A stretch of 64,000 nt of DNA from Ancylobacter mangrovi. Its GTDB lineage: Bacteria; Pseudomonadota; Alphaproteobacteria; Rhizobiales; Xanthobacteraceae. Positions within the stretch are counted from its first letter, which is position 1. Each line of letters starts with the position of its first letter. This document shows positions 33,318 to 41,513 of the stretch, piece by piece. The notes below the pieces were generated by a model. That model was not told the origin of the DNA. It ran no database searches and was given only the letters and a program-made list of their open reading frames with translations. The stretch covers positions 47,162 through 111,161 of the forward strand of contig NZ_JANTHZ010000015.1 of assembly GCF_024752355.1 (NCBI RefSeq). Reading direction: 5' to 3'. Made by a program: the position numbers and the translations under genes.

Positions 33318-34963
33318 GCCGCCACGCTCCCTTGTAGGAAGCGCTCGGCGAGCGCACGGATGCGGCTGCCATCCGAGAGAACGGGCATGACGCCCTTGCC
33401 CGGATCGACGATGCCCTGCGCCTGGCTGGCCTTGAGGCCGAGCATGCTGACGATCAGGGGATCGGAGCCGCCATTGGCGTGCAGGAAGATCGCCGTCACC
33501 TGCTCGCTCTGGCCCGGCCGGTCGAGGCGACCGATGACCTGCTCATGGACCTTGGGCGACCAGTCGAGCTCGCCGAACACCACGTGGCTGCATCTCTGCT
33601 GCAGGCCGTCGAGGCCGGCGCCGGAGCGCAGCGAGATCATCATCAGGTTGGTATCGCCGTTGATGAAGGCAGCCTTGGCCCGATCCTTCTGTGAAGGCGT
33701 CTCGCTGCCCGTGTAGAGCACGGGATCGAACTCGCCGAGCTCCCGACCCCAAATGTCGTAGACCTCGCGGTGCCAGCCGGCCAGCAGCACCGGCAGGCCT
33801 TCGTTCAGCAGCAGACGGACATAGGCAGCGACCGATTTGGCCTTGGCGAGACCCGTCACCATGCGGGCCATGATGTCGAGCTCGCGCGCCGCCTGCCCTC
33901 TCTGCGCAAACGATCCGCTGACCACAGTCGAGGCCAGCGTGCGCATCAGCGCGAGAGAATCGGCCTCGACATCCTCGTCATAGTCGACCTCGATCGGGAT
34001 GGTGTTGACGTTGCCGCCCGCCCGCTCGCGTCGCAGCACGAGCTGGATTTCACGCAGATAGGTGCCGAGCGCGTCCGGCTCCTTCACGATCGCCTTGCGG
34101 CCACCGAAGCTGCACCATTCGCGCAGGAAGTCCTCATAGGTGCCCAGCGCTCCCGGCTCGATCGCCTCGACCACGTGGAACATCTCCGGCCCGTAATTGT
34201 AAACCGGCGTCGCGGTCAGGCCGATGCGCATGCGGGTGTTGGCCGAAAGGATCGCGGCCGCCTGCCCCTTGGCCGTCGAGGTGCCGGTGCGAAGCTCCTG
34301 GATCTCGTCATAGACGACGGCGCGGAACCTCCCGGTAGCGAAGACGTCGACCCAGCCGGCGATGTTGGAATAGCTGAAGAGGTAGAGGTCGGCCTCGGGA
34401 AGGTCATACGGCTGCGTGCCCTGGATGATGTGCGCCCGCAGCGTCGTGAACTTCTCGACGTATTCCTTCTTCCATTGCGTGCGCAGATGCGGCTGCACGA
34501 CGATGGCGGCGGGCAGGTTTTCGCCATCGGTCAGCGCGCCGAGCGCCGTCACCGTCTTGCCCAGCCCGACATCGTCGAGCAGGAGCAGCCGGCCGAGCTT
34601 GCGAACGACCTCCGCCGCCTCCGCCTGGTAGCGATAGAGCTCGCGGCCGGGCTGGAAGCCGAGCGTCGCCGGCGGCGTCCAATCGGGCACGAAGATGCGC
34701 TCGACGTCGTTGCGCCGACCCGTGAAGGCGTCCCGGCCGGCGAGCATGCGCGCGCGGTCCGCCTCCGCCATCTCCATCGGGTAGCGATGCAGGAACCATT
34801 CGAGGTCGCTCGCCATGGCGACGCCGTCCGGGAACGTGAATGGCCCAGTCGATGCCTTGGGCACGCCCGGGAACATCGCTTTCAGCTTGATGGCGACGTG
34901 CGGCTCGAGGCCGGACATCACCCACCGCTCGCCGTCGAAGTGAAGGGTGCCGTACATCCTCAC
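33314..34963 (-). CDS. SNF2/DEAD-type DNA helicase
   Basis: 549 residues. Motif Q/I: YRYQAEAAEVVRKLG and LLLDDVGLGKTVTALGAL; motif II AVVYDEIQELR; motif III MRIGLTATPVYNYG; motif VI HEQVIGRLDRPGQSEQVTA. All key residues for ATP hydrolysis are present. A GTG start at 34963 is chosen because GGGAGGG lies 7 bases upstream; the in-frame ATG at 34957 would be too far. It probably serves phage replication or recombination with the nuclease gene just before it. Confidence 0.85.
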   Translation of the reverse strand: MRMYGTLHFDGERWVMSGLEPHVAIKLKAMFPGVPKASTGPFTFPDGVAMASDLEWFLHRYPMEMAEADRARMLAGRDAFTGRRNDVERIFVPDWTPPATLGFQPGRELYRYQAEAAEVVRKLGRLLLLDDVGLGKTVTALGALTDGENLPAAIVVQPHLRTQWKKEYVEKFTTLRAHIIQGTQPYDLPEADLYLFSYSNIAGWVDVFATGRFRAVVYDEIQELRTGTSTAKGQAAAILSANTRMRIGLTATPVYNYGPEMFHVVEAIEPGALGTYEDFLREWCSFGGRKAIVKEPDALGTYLREIQLVLRRERAGGNVNTIPIEVDYDEDVEADSLALMRTLASTVVSGSFAQRGQAARELDIMARMVTGLAKAKSVAAYVRLLLNEGLPVLLAGWHREVYDIWGRELGEFDPVLYTGSETPSQKDRAKAAFINGDTNLMMISLRSGAGLDGLQQRCSHVVFGELDWSPKVHEQVIGRLDRPGQSEQVTAIFLHANGGSDPLIVSMLGLKASQAQGIVDPGKGVMPVLSDGSRIRALAERFLQGSVAA

Positions 34964-35313
34964 AGCCAGGCCCTCCCGAGATTGAGGACGGCCGTCGGCT
35001 TGCCCTTCAGCGACGGCGGGAAGCCCATGGCGACATTGGTCACCAGCAGGATGGCGGAGACGCTGTCATGGCCGGCATAACGCTCGCACTGGCGGTAGAT
35101 CGCGCGGCGCTGCCCCTTGATCTTCACCTCCACGGCGACGGTTCCGACCATGAAGTCGACGATATCGCCGGGGCCCAGCGTCACCTCGCGCTCGAAGGCG
35201 AGGCCGCTTTCGATCAGATGCGCCTCGATCGCCTCCTGCAGCGGCTTTTCGCCGCTCAAGGGAAAGCGGGCCGGTGCCAGGCAGTCGTAGAGGGCGTAGA
35301 GGTGGGTACTCAT
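34960..35313 (-). CDS. VRR-NUC/PD-(D/E)XK-like small nuclease
   Basis: 117 residues, MSTHLYALYDCLAPARFPLS and on. The core EVTLGPGDIVDFMVGTVAVE followed by VKIKG gives the D-x(n)-E-x-K catalytic pattern of PD-(D/E)XK nucleases. Helicase plus small nuclease of this type is a common phage pair. The ATG overlaps the upstream stop (ATGA) and its own stop overlaps the helicase GTG. Confidence 0.7.
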   Translation of the reverse strand: MSTHLYALYDCLAPARFPLSGEKPLQEAIEAHLIESGLAFEREVTLGPGDIVDFMVGTVAVEVKIKGQRRAIYRQCERYAGHDSVSAILLVTNVAMGFPPSLKGKPTAVLNLGRAWL

Positions 35314-35924
35314 GCGGGCGCCCCGGCAGCCGTCTGCACATCGAACTTCGTCACCTCGTTGCCCCAGCTCGCCCAGCCCTCCCGCGTCTGCCGGGCGAAG
35401 ATCGACACGCGCCGAGCCTCCGGCCATGCCGCCTCGCAGCGCGCATAGAACTCGTCTGGCTTGCGGGAATGTTCGCGGGCGAGACCGTCGAGCGAATCCG
35501 CCTCCAGTGTCTCCACGAGGTTGGGAAAGCCCGCCCCGGCCCAACGGGCGCCGGGCAGCTTGGCGATGATGTAGGGCTCGTGCAGGGAGCGCGCGGAATA
35601 GCCCGTGCCCCAGCGCAGCTTTCCGCTCGCCGTGCGCTTGGCCCAGCCGCCGCCGGTCACCGGCAGCAGCCCCCAGCCCTTGATCACCTCGACATGGGCG
35701 CCGACCGCGACCAGCGGCCAGGTCGTCCACATGACGCAGATTCCGCCGGGCGCGAGCAGGTTGCCGACCGGCATCGCCTTGATGTCGGCGAGCGACATGG
35801 TCGTGTATTGCGCCTGCGCCGACTTCACTGCGACCTTCGCCGAATACAGATCGAAGTTCCACGCCGGGTCGATCTCGACCAGGTCGAAGCCGAACAGAGG
35901 AAGGGGATCGAAGAACCAGGTCAC
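35310..35924 (-). CDS. MT-A70 family adenine methyltransferase
   Basis: 204 residues. DLVEIDPAWNFDLYS carries the DPxW catalytic motif; YTTMSLADIKAMPVGNLLAP, CVMWTTWPLV, and HEPYIIAKLPG with EFYARCEAAWPEARRVSIFA are family hallmarks. It should methylate adenine N6 in phage DNA, useful against host restriction. First gene of the leftward operon at 30.5-35.9 kb. Confidence 0.85.
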   Translation of the reverse strand: MTWFFDPLPLFGFDLVEIDPAWNFDLYSAKVAVKSAQAQYTTMSLADIKAMPVGNLLAPGGICVMWTTWPLVAVGAHVEVIKGWGLLPVTGGGWAKRTASGKLRWGTGYSARSLHEPYIIAKLPGARWAGAGFPNLVETLEADSLDGLAREHSRKPDEFYARCEAAWPEARRVSIFARQTREGWASWGNEVTKFDVQTAAGAPA

Positions 35925-36432
35925 CGCTCTATCTCCTCTCGATAGGCCGTGTGGCGATGGAAGTTGCCGGACGAACGCCGCAGCGTTGCGGCCACCGCCC
36001 CGCCCTCCCGTAGAGGCGCGGATCGATCGCGCGGGCCCGACAGGCGGAAGGACCCCGATCAGCCGGGATCAGGAGGCCCAATCGCTGCTGGAATCGCGAG
36101 TGCGCGGGGTTTTTCGCTGCGGACTGCGCACAAGTGGTCATACGGCCGGAGGCCGGGGGTATAGCGTTGCCGAATGTGGCGGCGCACCGTGCGGGTGACC
36201 TGACGTTGACCGGCCCGGTCGCGCGCCTCCACCGCAAGAAAGTCGCGGGCACTCCGATGCGAGGTGCACCGACGACATAAGATCTGGGCGGGCGCATCTG
36301 CGCGTTGTCGGGACAGCGGTGCCGTTCGGGAGCCGCAGCCTTCGAGTCGCTTATGCCGGGCGCGGGACTGACCGCGTTTCTGAGCCCACTCGTCCACGTC
36401 GGTAGCTCACCGGCGGCAACATCCCGAAACCG
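35925..36432. other. No confident gene; one weak minus-strand frame
   Basis: 508 bases between the methyltransferase and the small + strand gene. A minus-strand frame of 112 codons (36059-36397, starting MDEWAQKRGQSRARHKRL) fits the operon direction but is arginine-rich with weak codon bias, so it is not called. No DnaA-box clusters were seen by eye. It may carry regulatory signals for the leftward operon. Confidence 0.4.
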
Positions 36433-36654
36433 ATGACCGAACATTCGGAGAGTCGTGCGCGCATCATCTGCGCCATGGACGCGCGCCTTATCGGCCTGCG
36501 CGAGGAAGATGTCGCGGCCTTCGTCGAGCGGTTCTGGCCGGTCGTGGCGAACGAGATCAATGGCGGGCTGCTCGACCTGGAAGAGGAAGTCGACGCCGAT
36601 CGGATCGCCGAGCTGCGCAGCCTGATGCAGGAGTACCGTAATTTCCGGCGCTGA
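36433..36654 (+). CDS. Small acidic hypothetical protein
   Basis: 73 residues: MTEHSESRARIICAMDARLI, then LREEDVAAFVERFWPVVANE and LDLEEEVDADRIAELRSLMQ. Coding character is good, although a strong Shine-Dalgarno is lacking and the ATG at 36475 is an alternative start. It lies on the + strand between two leftward blocks and converges with the dnaA-like gene. Function unknown. Confidence 0.5.
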   Translation: MTEHSESRARIICAMDARLIGLREEDVAAFVERFWPVVANEINGGLLDLEEEVDADRIAELRSLMQEYRNFRR

Positions 36655-36680
36655 GGACGGCGAAGGTGTACCTTTCGTGG

Positions 36681-38084
36681 TCATGCCTCGCCTCCTATCG
36701 CCCGCTTGAGCGCCATCACCTCGTCGCGTCGGTCCGGGTCGGCTTCGACCAGCCGCGCCACCTTCCGCACGCCCGACAGCACGGTCGTGTGGTCGCGCCC
36801 GCCGCAACGCCGGCCGATCTCCGGCAGCGAGCGCATGGTCAGTTCCTTGGCGAGGTACATCGCGACATGACGCGGCCACAGCAGGTCGGCTGTGCGTCGC
36901 TGCGACAGCAGGTCCGGAAGCGAGACGCGATAATGCCGGGCCACGGCCCGCATGATGTCGTCGATCCGCAACCGCTGATGGCCCCCGAAGACGCTGCGCA
37001 GGAAGCCGCGCAGGATGACGTCGGCCTGCTCGAGCGACGGCACGGCACCGGTGAGCTCGAACTGCGCGCGCAGCCAGTTCAGCGCCCCGCCGATATCGCG
37101 CCCGTTCAGCCCGCCCCGGCCAGCGATGGCGTCGACGATGCGGGCGGGAACGACGAACCCGGGCACATCCGCCGCGATCGCCGCGATCCGTGCCGCGACC
37201 AGGTCCCGCCGCAGGGCCGCGTCCATGGGATCGATCTCGGCGACCAGCCCGCCCGCGAGGCGGGAGCGCAGGTGCCGATCCAGATGCTCGATCTCTGAGG
37301 GCGGCATCGCGGCAGCGAGGATCAACGGCTTGCCCGCGGAAAGCCGGAGTTCGACGATTGCCGCGAATTCCCGGTATGCGCCCTTCCCGGTGATGCGGTG
37401 GATGTCGTCGATCAGCAGCAACCCGACGCCGCAAGCCACCTCGCGCAACGCGCTCGCCTTGAACGCGCCGCCGCCGGCGGCCAGGCTCATGAAGTGCTCG
37501 GCACCGAGATAGAGCGCGGCGCCCTGCCCGGCCTCGCGTGCCGCCGCCTGCAGCAGGTGCGTCTTGCCCAGCCCCGGGCCGCTATGCAGCAGCAGAGGGC
37601 TGAAGCGTGCCTCCTCCGCCGCGGCCTTGCGCATGGCGGCAAGAGAAAGTGCGTTCCCCTGCCCTGCGACGAAGCTGTCGAAGGTCAGGCCGGGAGTGAG
37701 CGGCGAACCGTTCGGGTCCGGCACGCAGATCGGCGCGAGCGGCGGCGCGCGATCGAGCGGCACCGGGGCTGTGATGGTGAGCGCGGCGGCCGGCATTGCG
37801 GTCGGCGAGCGAAATGCCGCCGTGCGCACCGTCAGGTCGATCCGCTCGACACCCGCCTCCTCACGCCAGAGTGCGCCGAGGCGATCGGCATAGTGCTGCT
37901 GGATCCAGGACCGGAGGAACCGCGTCGGCACCGACAGCCGGACACAGCCGCCGGTCACGCCCTCCAGCCGGAGACGCGGGAACCAGCTCCCGTAGATCTC
38001 CTCGCCGATCTCGACCCGCAATCGCCGGCGTACCCGGTCCCAGGCCTCGCCCGCGCTCTCCGTGACGTGCTCGATCGCATTCAT
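36681..38084 (-). CDS. Prophage-encoded DnaA paralogue
   Basis: 467 residues with full DnaA architecture: domain I (AWDRVRRRLRVEIGEEIYGS WF at 14-35), AAA+ with Walker A GPGLGKT (169-175) and Walker B LLLIDDIH (222-229), sensor region and domain IV ending in CGGRDHTTVLSG (427-438), the DnaA signature that contacts DnaA boxes. The linker is short and the AAA+ sequence is divergent, so it is not the host gene. It lies with GapR-like and GP88-like genes and probably opens the phage origin or competes with host DnaA. Confidence 0.85.
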   Translation of the reverse strand: MNAIEHVTESAGEAWDRVRRRLRVEIGEEIYGSWFPRLRLEGVTGGCVRLSVPTRFLRSWIQQHYADRLGALWREEAGVERIDLTVRTAAFRSPTAMPAAALTITAPVPLDRAPPLAPICVPDPNGSPLTPGLTFDSFVAGQGNALSLAAMRKAAAEEARFSPLLLHSGPGLGKTHLLQAAAREAGQGAALYLGAEHFMSLAAGGGAFKASALREVACGVGLLLIDDIHRITGKGAYREFAAIVELRLSAGKPLILAAAMPPSEIEHLDRHLRSRLAGGLVAEIDPMDAALRRDLVAARIAAIAADVPGFVVPARIVDAIAGRGGLNGRDIGGALNWLRAQFELTGAVPSLEQADVILRGFLRSVFGGHQRLRIDDIMRAVARHYRVSLPDLLSQRRTADLLWPRHVAMYLAKELTMRSLPEIGRRCGGRDHTTVLSGVRKVARLVEADPDRRDEVMALKRAIGGEA

Positions 38085-38092
38085 GGCGGACC

Positions 38093-39067
38093 TCAATGTT
38101 GCAGGAAGGCGATGCGCCGGCGGCTCTGCCAGCACAGCGCGCAGGTGGAGCAGGATTCCGTCTTCCCCGTCTGCTGCGGGCACAGCACCGCGTCCGCCGG
38201 CACCTGCCTCGGATGCTCCACCGTGACCGTGGAGCACTCGTCGACCGGCGCGTTCGAGAAGCGCAACGCGAAGCGGTCCCAGTGGGCGAGCGTGAGCTGG
38301 ACCAGCGCCCGGGCGACAGGGTCGCGCCGCCCGTCGATCCGGGCGGTGAAGCCGAAGACGTGGAGCGCCGGAAAGCAGGCGATCAATGAAGCCCACAGCG
38401 CGACGTAGCGCTCGGAATAGAAGTCACCCAGCACATGCAGGCGAACCGCGAAGCCGCGCGGGTGGCGGGACTGGAGGATGGCCACCTCATGGGCGAGCCG
38501 GTCTTCCAGCGCCTCGCCATGGCGGATGCGCTTGGCGAAGTGCATGTGGTTGCCGAAGCAGGAGCGCCAGTGCCGGCACGACGCCGGGCAGGTCGCGCGT
38601 TCCTCGAGCGTCAGCGCATAGACCGGAAACCCGGCCCAGCGACCCTTGCGGATCTCTCCGCCGATCTTCCAGTGGTTGGCACCGGCGACGAGCACGTTCA
38701 GAAGTCCGTCGACGCCGGTCACCGTGGCCGGGTAGAGCGTGCGGTCTTCGGCCAGCGCCGGATGGTCGACCGGCGGCATGGTCACGGCGCGATCGGTCGC
38801 CACCTTCGGCGCGAAGCGCGACTTGCTCCGCCGCGGTCCCTTCGGGCGGAGCAATCCGTGCCGCTTGCGCTGCAGATAGACATACTGGCGCGAGCAGCCG
38901 AACCGCTCCGCTATCTCCGGGTCCTTCAATCCCTCCTCGACGGCCGCACGGAGGTCGGCCTCCGGCAGCTTCGCCGGCCGGCCGCCCCGGCGTGCCACCG
39001 GGAACGGGACGACGGCCGCCGGCCGGTCGAGGGGATTGGTCAGGTTGGGCAGGAGACGGCCAGCCAT
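38093..39067 (-). CDS. HTH domain fused to a cysteine-rich GP88-like domain
   Basis: 324 residues. Residues 25-75 form a helix-turn-helix (LPEADLRAAVEEGLKDPEIA, ERFGCSRQYVYLQRKRHGLL). The rest has GNHMHFAKRIRHGEALEDRL, VRLHVLGDFYSERYVALWAS, and cysteines in CPASCRHWRSCFG and ESCSTCALCW, a pattern like the mycobacteriophage Gp88 family of unknown function. The conserved cysteines could hold a metal centre. It directly precedes the dnaA-like gene (8-base gap). Confidence 0.6.
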   Translation of the reverse strand: MAGRLLPNLTNPLDRPAAVVPFPVARRGGRPAKLPEADLRAAVEEGLKDPEIAERFGCSRQYVYLQRKRHGLLRPKGPRRSKSRFAPKVATDRAVTMPPVDHPALAEDRTLYPATVTGVDGLLNVLVAGANHWKIGGEIRKGRWAGFPVYALTLEERATCPASCRHWRSCFGNHMHFAKRIRHGEALEDRLAHEVAILQSRHPRGFAVRLHVLGDFYSERYVALWASLIACFPALHVFGFTARIDGRRDPVARALVQLTLAHWDRFALRFSNAPVDECSTVTVEHPRQVPADAVLCPQQTGKTESCSTCALCWQSRRRIAFLQH

Positions 39068-39159
39068 CGACAGATTCCAGCGATTGCACGAGATCCGGCC
39101 GACCCCTCAGGGGCCGGAGCGGAGCTATTCATGAGCAGGAGAAAGGGCACCGACGGGCG

Positions 39160-39438
39160 TCACCCGATCATCCCGAGCGCCTGCAGGTAGAGGTCGACGA
39201 TCGCGTCATGCTCGGCGCGCTGGTCGGCGTCCTGCCTGCGGATCTTCAGGATCTCCTTCAGGGCCTTCGGATCGAAGCCGGTTCCCTTCGCCTCGGCGAA
39301 GACGTCCTTGATGTCGTCGGCGATGGCCTTCTTCTCCTCCTCGAGACGCTCGATGCGCTCGATGAAGGCCTTGAGCTGCTCCTTGGCGAAGCTCGCGGGA
39401 GCGTCGGAAAGAGGTTGGTCTTTCGGCTGGTCGGACAT
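39160..39438 (-). CDS. gapR: GapR family nucleoid protein (DUF2312)
   Basis: 92 residues. [40 protein letters not shown] and [20 protein letters not shown] match GapR almost throughout, including the coiled coil and basic face. GapR clamps overtwisted DNA ahead of replication forks and helps topoisomerases in Caulobacter. The ATG at 39438 is used. Its presence beside a DnaA paralogue suggests a phage replication role. Confidence 0.88.
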   Translation of the reverse strand: MSDQPKDQPLSDAPASFAKEQLKAFIERIERLEEEKKAIADDIKDVFAEAKGTGFDPKALKEILKIRRQDADQRAEHDAIVDLYLQALGMIG

Positions 39439-39487
39439 GGAATCCCTTCCTTGATGGATGACGGGTGTGCGGCCGGTGCCGCGGGAA

Positions 39488-39736
39488 TTACGCGTCGAAG
39501 AGATCGGCGACCGGCACGGGCCGGTCACGGCGCATCGGCATCGCTTTCAGTTCGGCCCGCAGCAGCGCCGTGGTGATCTCTTCAAGCTGCCGGGCGATCG
39601 ACGCCCTCGGCCGGTGATATCTGCGGAGCCGGGCGTACTCGGCTCGCTTCTCGTTGCGCGCGACGCGCAGCCTCTGCTGCGCGGCCTGCAGGCGGTCGGC
39701 GAGAGGATCGGCCGTGCGCACATAGATCCTCGCCAT
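39488..39736 (-). CDS. Small basic hypothetical protein
   Basis: 82 residues from [20 protein letters not shown], strongly basic and helical ([20 protein letters not shown]). Lies between the GapR-like and CII-like genes in the leftward early operon. No family recognised. Confidence 0.6.
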   Translation of the reverse strand: MARIYVRTADPLADRLQAAQQRLRVARNEKRAEYARLRRYHRPRASIARQLEEITTALLRAELKAMPMRRDRPVPVADLFDA

Positions 39737-39740
39737 GGGA

Positions 39741-40289
39741 TCACTCGCGCAGGCGCCGCACATTCGGCGGCACCTCGTCTGAAGCGTCTTCCCTAGCGGC
39801 ATGAGCCGCCTGCAGCTCGCTGTAGAGGGCGCTGGTAACGGCCAGCACGTCGGCGACGAGAGGCAGCACCGTCGCTATTTCACGCGGCGTCAGCGACGCG
39901 CCGCCTTCCGAAGTCGGAGACAGGCTCGCAGAGAGCTGAACCAGCGCCTCGCCCACCTCCTGCATCATCGTGCTGGAGAGCTCGGCGAACTTCCCCTCGC
40001 CGTCCGGCAGCGGCAGGAACACGCCGCCGGCACAGAGAGCCAGGTGTTGGGCGGCCTCGATGCAGGCGAAATGACGGGTAAGCTGGGCGACCCGGGCGTA
40101 AGAGACCTCGGAACCCTTCTGATCGGGGTCGAGCTGCTTGCGCAGCGTCGGTTCGGCGATGTCGAGGAACGAAGCGACGACGCGCACGCCCTCGGTCGGC
40201 GATCCCTTCTCGCCATGGCGCTCGCCGATCCCGTCGAACATGCGGTCGAGAGCCTCATGGGCGGAGCCCGGCTGCCGGCGTTTTGTCAT
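39741..40289 (-). CDS. Phage regulatory protein CII-like (CP76 type)
   Basis: 182 residues. VASFLDIAEPTLRKQLDPDQ, then KGSEVSYARVAQLTRHFACI, matches the N-terminal DNA-binding region of CII/CP76-type phage regulators. The C-terminal half is helical and may form oligomers. It overlaps the Cro-like gene by 4 bases, the same order as in lambda-like phages (cro, then cII), supporting a lysis-lysogeny role. Confidence 0.7.
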   Translation of the reverse strand: MTKRRQPGSAHEALDRMFDGIGERHGEKGSPTEGVRVVASFLDIAEPTLRKQLDPDQKGSEVSYARVAQLTRHFACIEAAQHLALCAGGVFLPLPDGEGKFAELSSTMMQEVGEALVQLSASLSPTSEGGASLTPREIATVLPLVADVLAVTSALYSELQAAHAAREDASDEVPPNVRRLRE

Positions 40290-40585
40290 GGCAAAACACC
40301 CTCGCGATTATCATTTTCGGAGGTGCCGGCGTCGGGCATGGTGCCCACGTTCACCGGCGCACGCGGAACCCCTTCGGGCCATTCCACTCCAGACGGCCAA
40401 TTCGTCGAAAACCAGCGGATGATCTCGTCGTACTTGCGTGCGGTGAAGGAGCGACCGGACGCAATTCTGGAGAAGAAGCTGCCGTCATTCGCCGCCAGAC
40501 GTCCGACGGTAGACAGCTCGAAACCTCTAGCCGTGGCGTAGGCTTCAGCACAGACACGAAGATTGGACCGGAGCTCATTTTCCAT
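40286..40585 (-). CDS. Cro-like regulator
   Basis: 99 residues. LRVCAEAYATARGFELSTVG, FSRIASGRSFTARKYDEIIR and WFSTNWPSGV form a helical DNA-binding-like domain seen opposite phage repressors in alphaproteobacteria; the tail is disordered. It is the first gene transcribed leftward from the shared operator region, divergent from cI. The expected transcription start is at or next to its ATG, so the mRNA may be leaderless. Confidence 0.65.
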   Translation of the reverse strand: MENELRSNLRVCAEAYATARGFELSTVGRLAANDGSFFSRIASGRSFTARKYDEIIRWFSTNWPSGVEWPEGVPRAPVNVGTMPDAGTSENDNREGVLP

Positions 40586-40591
40586 GCCGCA

Positions 40592-40620
40592 TAGATAGTG
40601 GGATTATTCCCACTTCGCAA
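40592..40620 (-). promoter_or_regulatory. Leftward early (cro) promoter overlapping operator 1
   Basis: On the minus strand TTGCGA (40615-40620) and TATCTA (40592-40597) are 17 bp apart. Operator 1 fills the spacer. The predicted start is at about 40585, the cro ATG itself. Confidence 0.5.
40597..40614. promoter_or_regulatory. Candidate CI operator 1
   Basis: AGTGGG-ATTATT-CCCACT, a perfect 6+6+6 inverted repeat. The same 18-bp pattern is found at 40654-40671, 45876-45893 and 45905-45922. Confidence 0.75.
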
Positions 40621-40653
40621 CATGAATTTCCCACGCATTAACCCACTTTGAAT

Positions 40654-40671
40654 TGTGGGATAATTCCCAAC
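40654..40671 (+). promoter_or_regulatory. Candidate CI operator 2 and cI promoter -10
   Basis: TGTGGG-ATAATT-CCCAAC, matching operator 1 in the core TGGG-N6-CCCA. It includes GATAAT (40659-40664), a good -10 box whose predicted start is at 40671-40672, so cI mRNA would be leaderless. Loose half-sites (TTCCCAC at 40628-40634, ACCCACT at 40641-40647) lie between the two operators. Confidence 0.65.
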
Positions 40672-41403
40672 ATGGAGAGTAAGCTGCAGCGGGTCGTCGA
40701 AGGCCGCTTGAAGGAACTAAATATCGGCCCGGTGCAAGCTGCCACAGCAGCGGGCATGGAGCGCACCTTCATTCGGGACATTGTGATGGGGCGTAAGACC
40801 TCGGTCCGTCAGTCCAGCATGCCACCCCTTGCGCGTGCTCTGGGGTGGTCGGTCCAACAGCTTAACGCAGCCCTCGAAGGAAAGTCGGACGTATCGTCCA
40901 ATGAACTTCAGCCGGTAACAGCCGCGCTCATTCCCGTTCGCCTCCAAGGATCAATCGAAGCCGGATCCTGGCGGGAAGTGGATCAGTTCGACGATGTCCA
41001 GGACGAGCTTATCTACGACACCCGCGACCCCGACTTTCCGCAGGCCCGTCTCTTCGCCAACGATGTCGCCGGCGACTCGATGAACGATCTCAAGCCGCGG
41101 CCGATCATGCCCGGGGACCGGATCATCAGCGTGATGTTCGACGACCTACGCGGGCGGGTCCCGCTAAGGGACGGCATGGTTGTTGTGATCGAACAGACGC
41201 GCGATGGCGGGCAGATGCGCGAGCGCTCCGTAAAGCAACTCGCAATCTTCGAGGACCATTACGAGTTTCATCCCCGGTCCACCAATCCGAAGCACAAGCC
41301 GATCGTCGTGAACCGAGACCTTGAGGCCGATGACGGTCGAACAGTCGAGGTGCTAGGGCTCGTGCGGAAAATCATGAACACGATCCCGATCTCGTTTCGG
41401 TAG
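40672..41403 (+). CDS. cI: Phage repressor CI (XRE helix-turn-helix plus S24 peptidase)
   Basis: 243 residues. An N-terminal helix-turn-helix (VQAATAAGMERTFIRDIVMG) is followed by a LexA-like S24 domain with cleavage-site-like Ala97-Gly98 (IEAGSW), nucleophile Ser136 (VAGDSMN) and Lys188 (RERSVKQL). It should keep the prophage silent and be inactivated by RecA-stimulated self-cleavage after DNA damage. The ATG at 40672 has no Shine-Dalgarno and follows its -10 box closely; an upstream in-frame ATG at 40648 lies before the promoter and is rejected. Confidence 0.9.
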   Translation: MESKLQRVVEGRLKELNIGPVQAATAAGMERTFIRDIVMGRKTSVRQSSMPPLARALGWSVQQLNAALEGKSDVSSNELQPVTAALIPVRLQGSIEAGSWREVDQFDDVQDELIYDTRDPDFPQARLFANDVAGDSMNDLKPRPIMPGDRIISVMFDDLRGRVPLRDGMVVVIEQTRDGGQMRERSVKQLAIFEDHYEFHPRSTNPKHKPIVVNRDLEADDGRTVEVLGLVRKIMNTIPISFR

Positions 41404-41513
41404 GCCCTGGGGGGTCGCTCTCAATATGCGCGCCTGACAACCCTCGGTAGACTCGCCACACTCTGGTGTGGAATCATCTCCCATTAGGAAGTCCGGATGA
41501 GACAAAGCAGATA

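Noticed and set aside
36000..36430. Phage replication origin with DnaA boxes in the gap beside the DnaA-like gene
   Set aside because: No TTATCCACA-like cluster or AT-rich unwinding stretch was visible, so no origin is called.
35929..37434. 501-codon minus-strand frame including a start after the DnaA-like gene
   Set aside because: Most of it overlaps the DnaA-like gene in another frame; the rest is antisense to the small acidic + gene and lacks codon bias.
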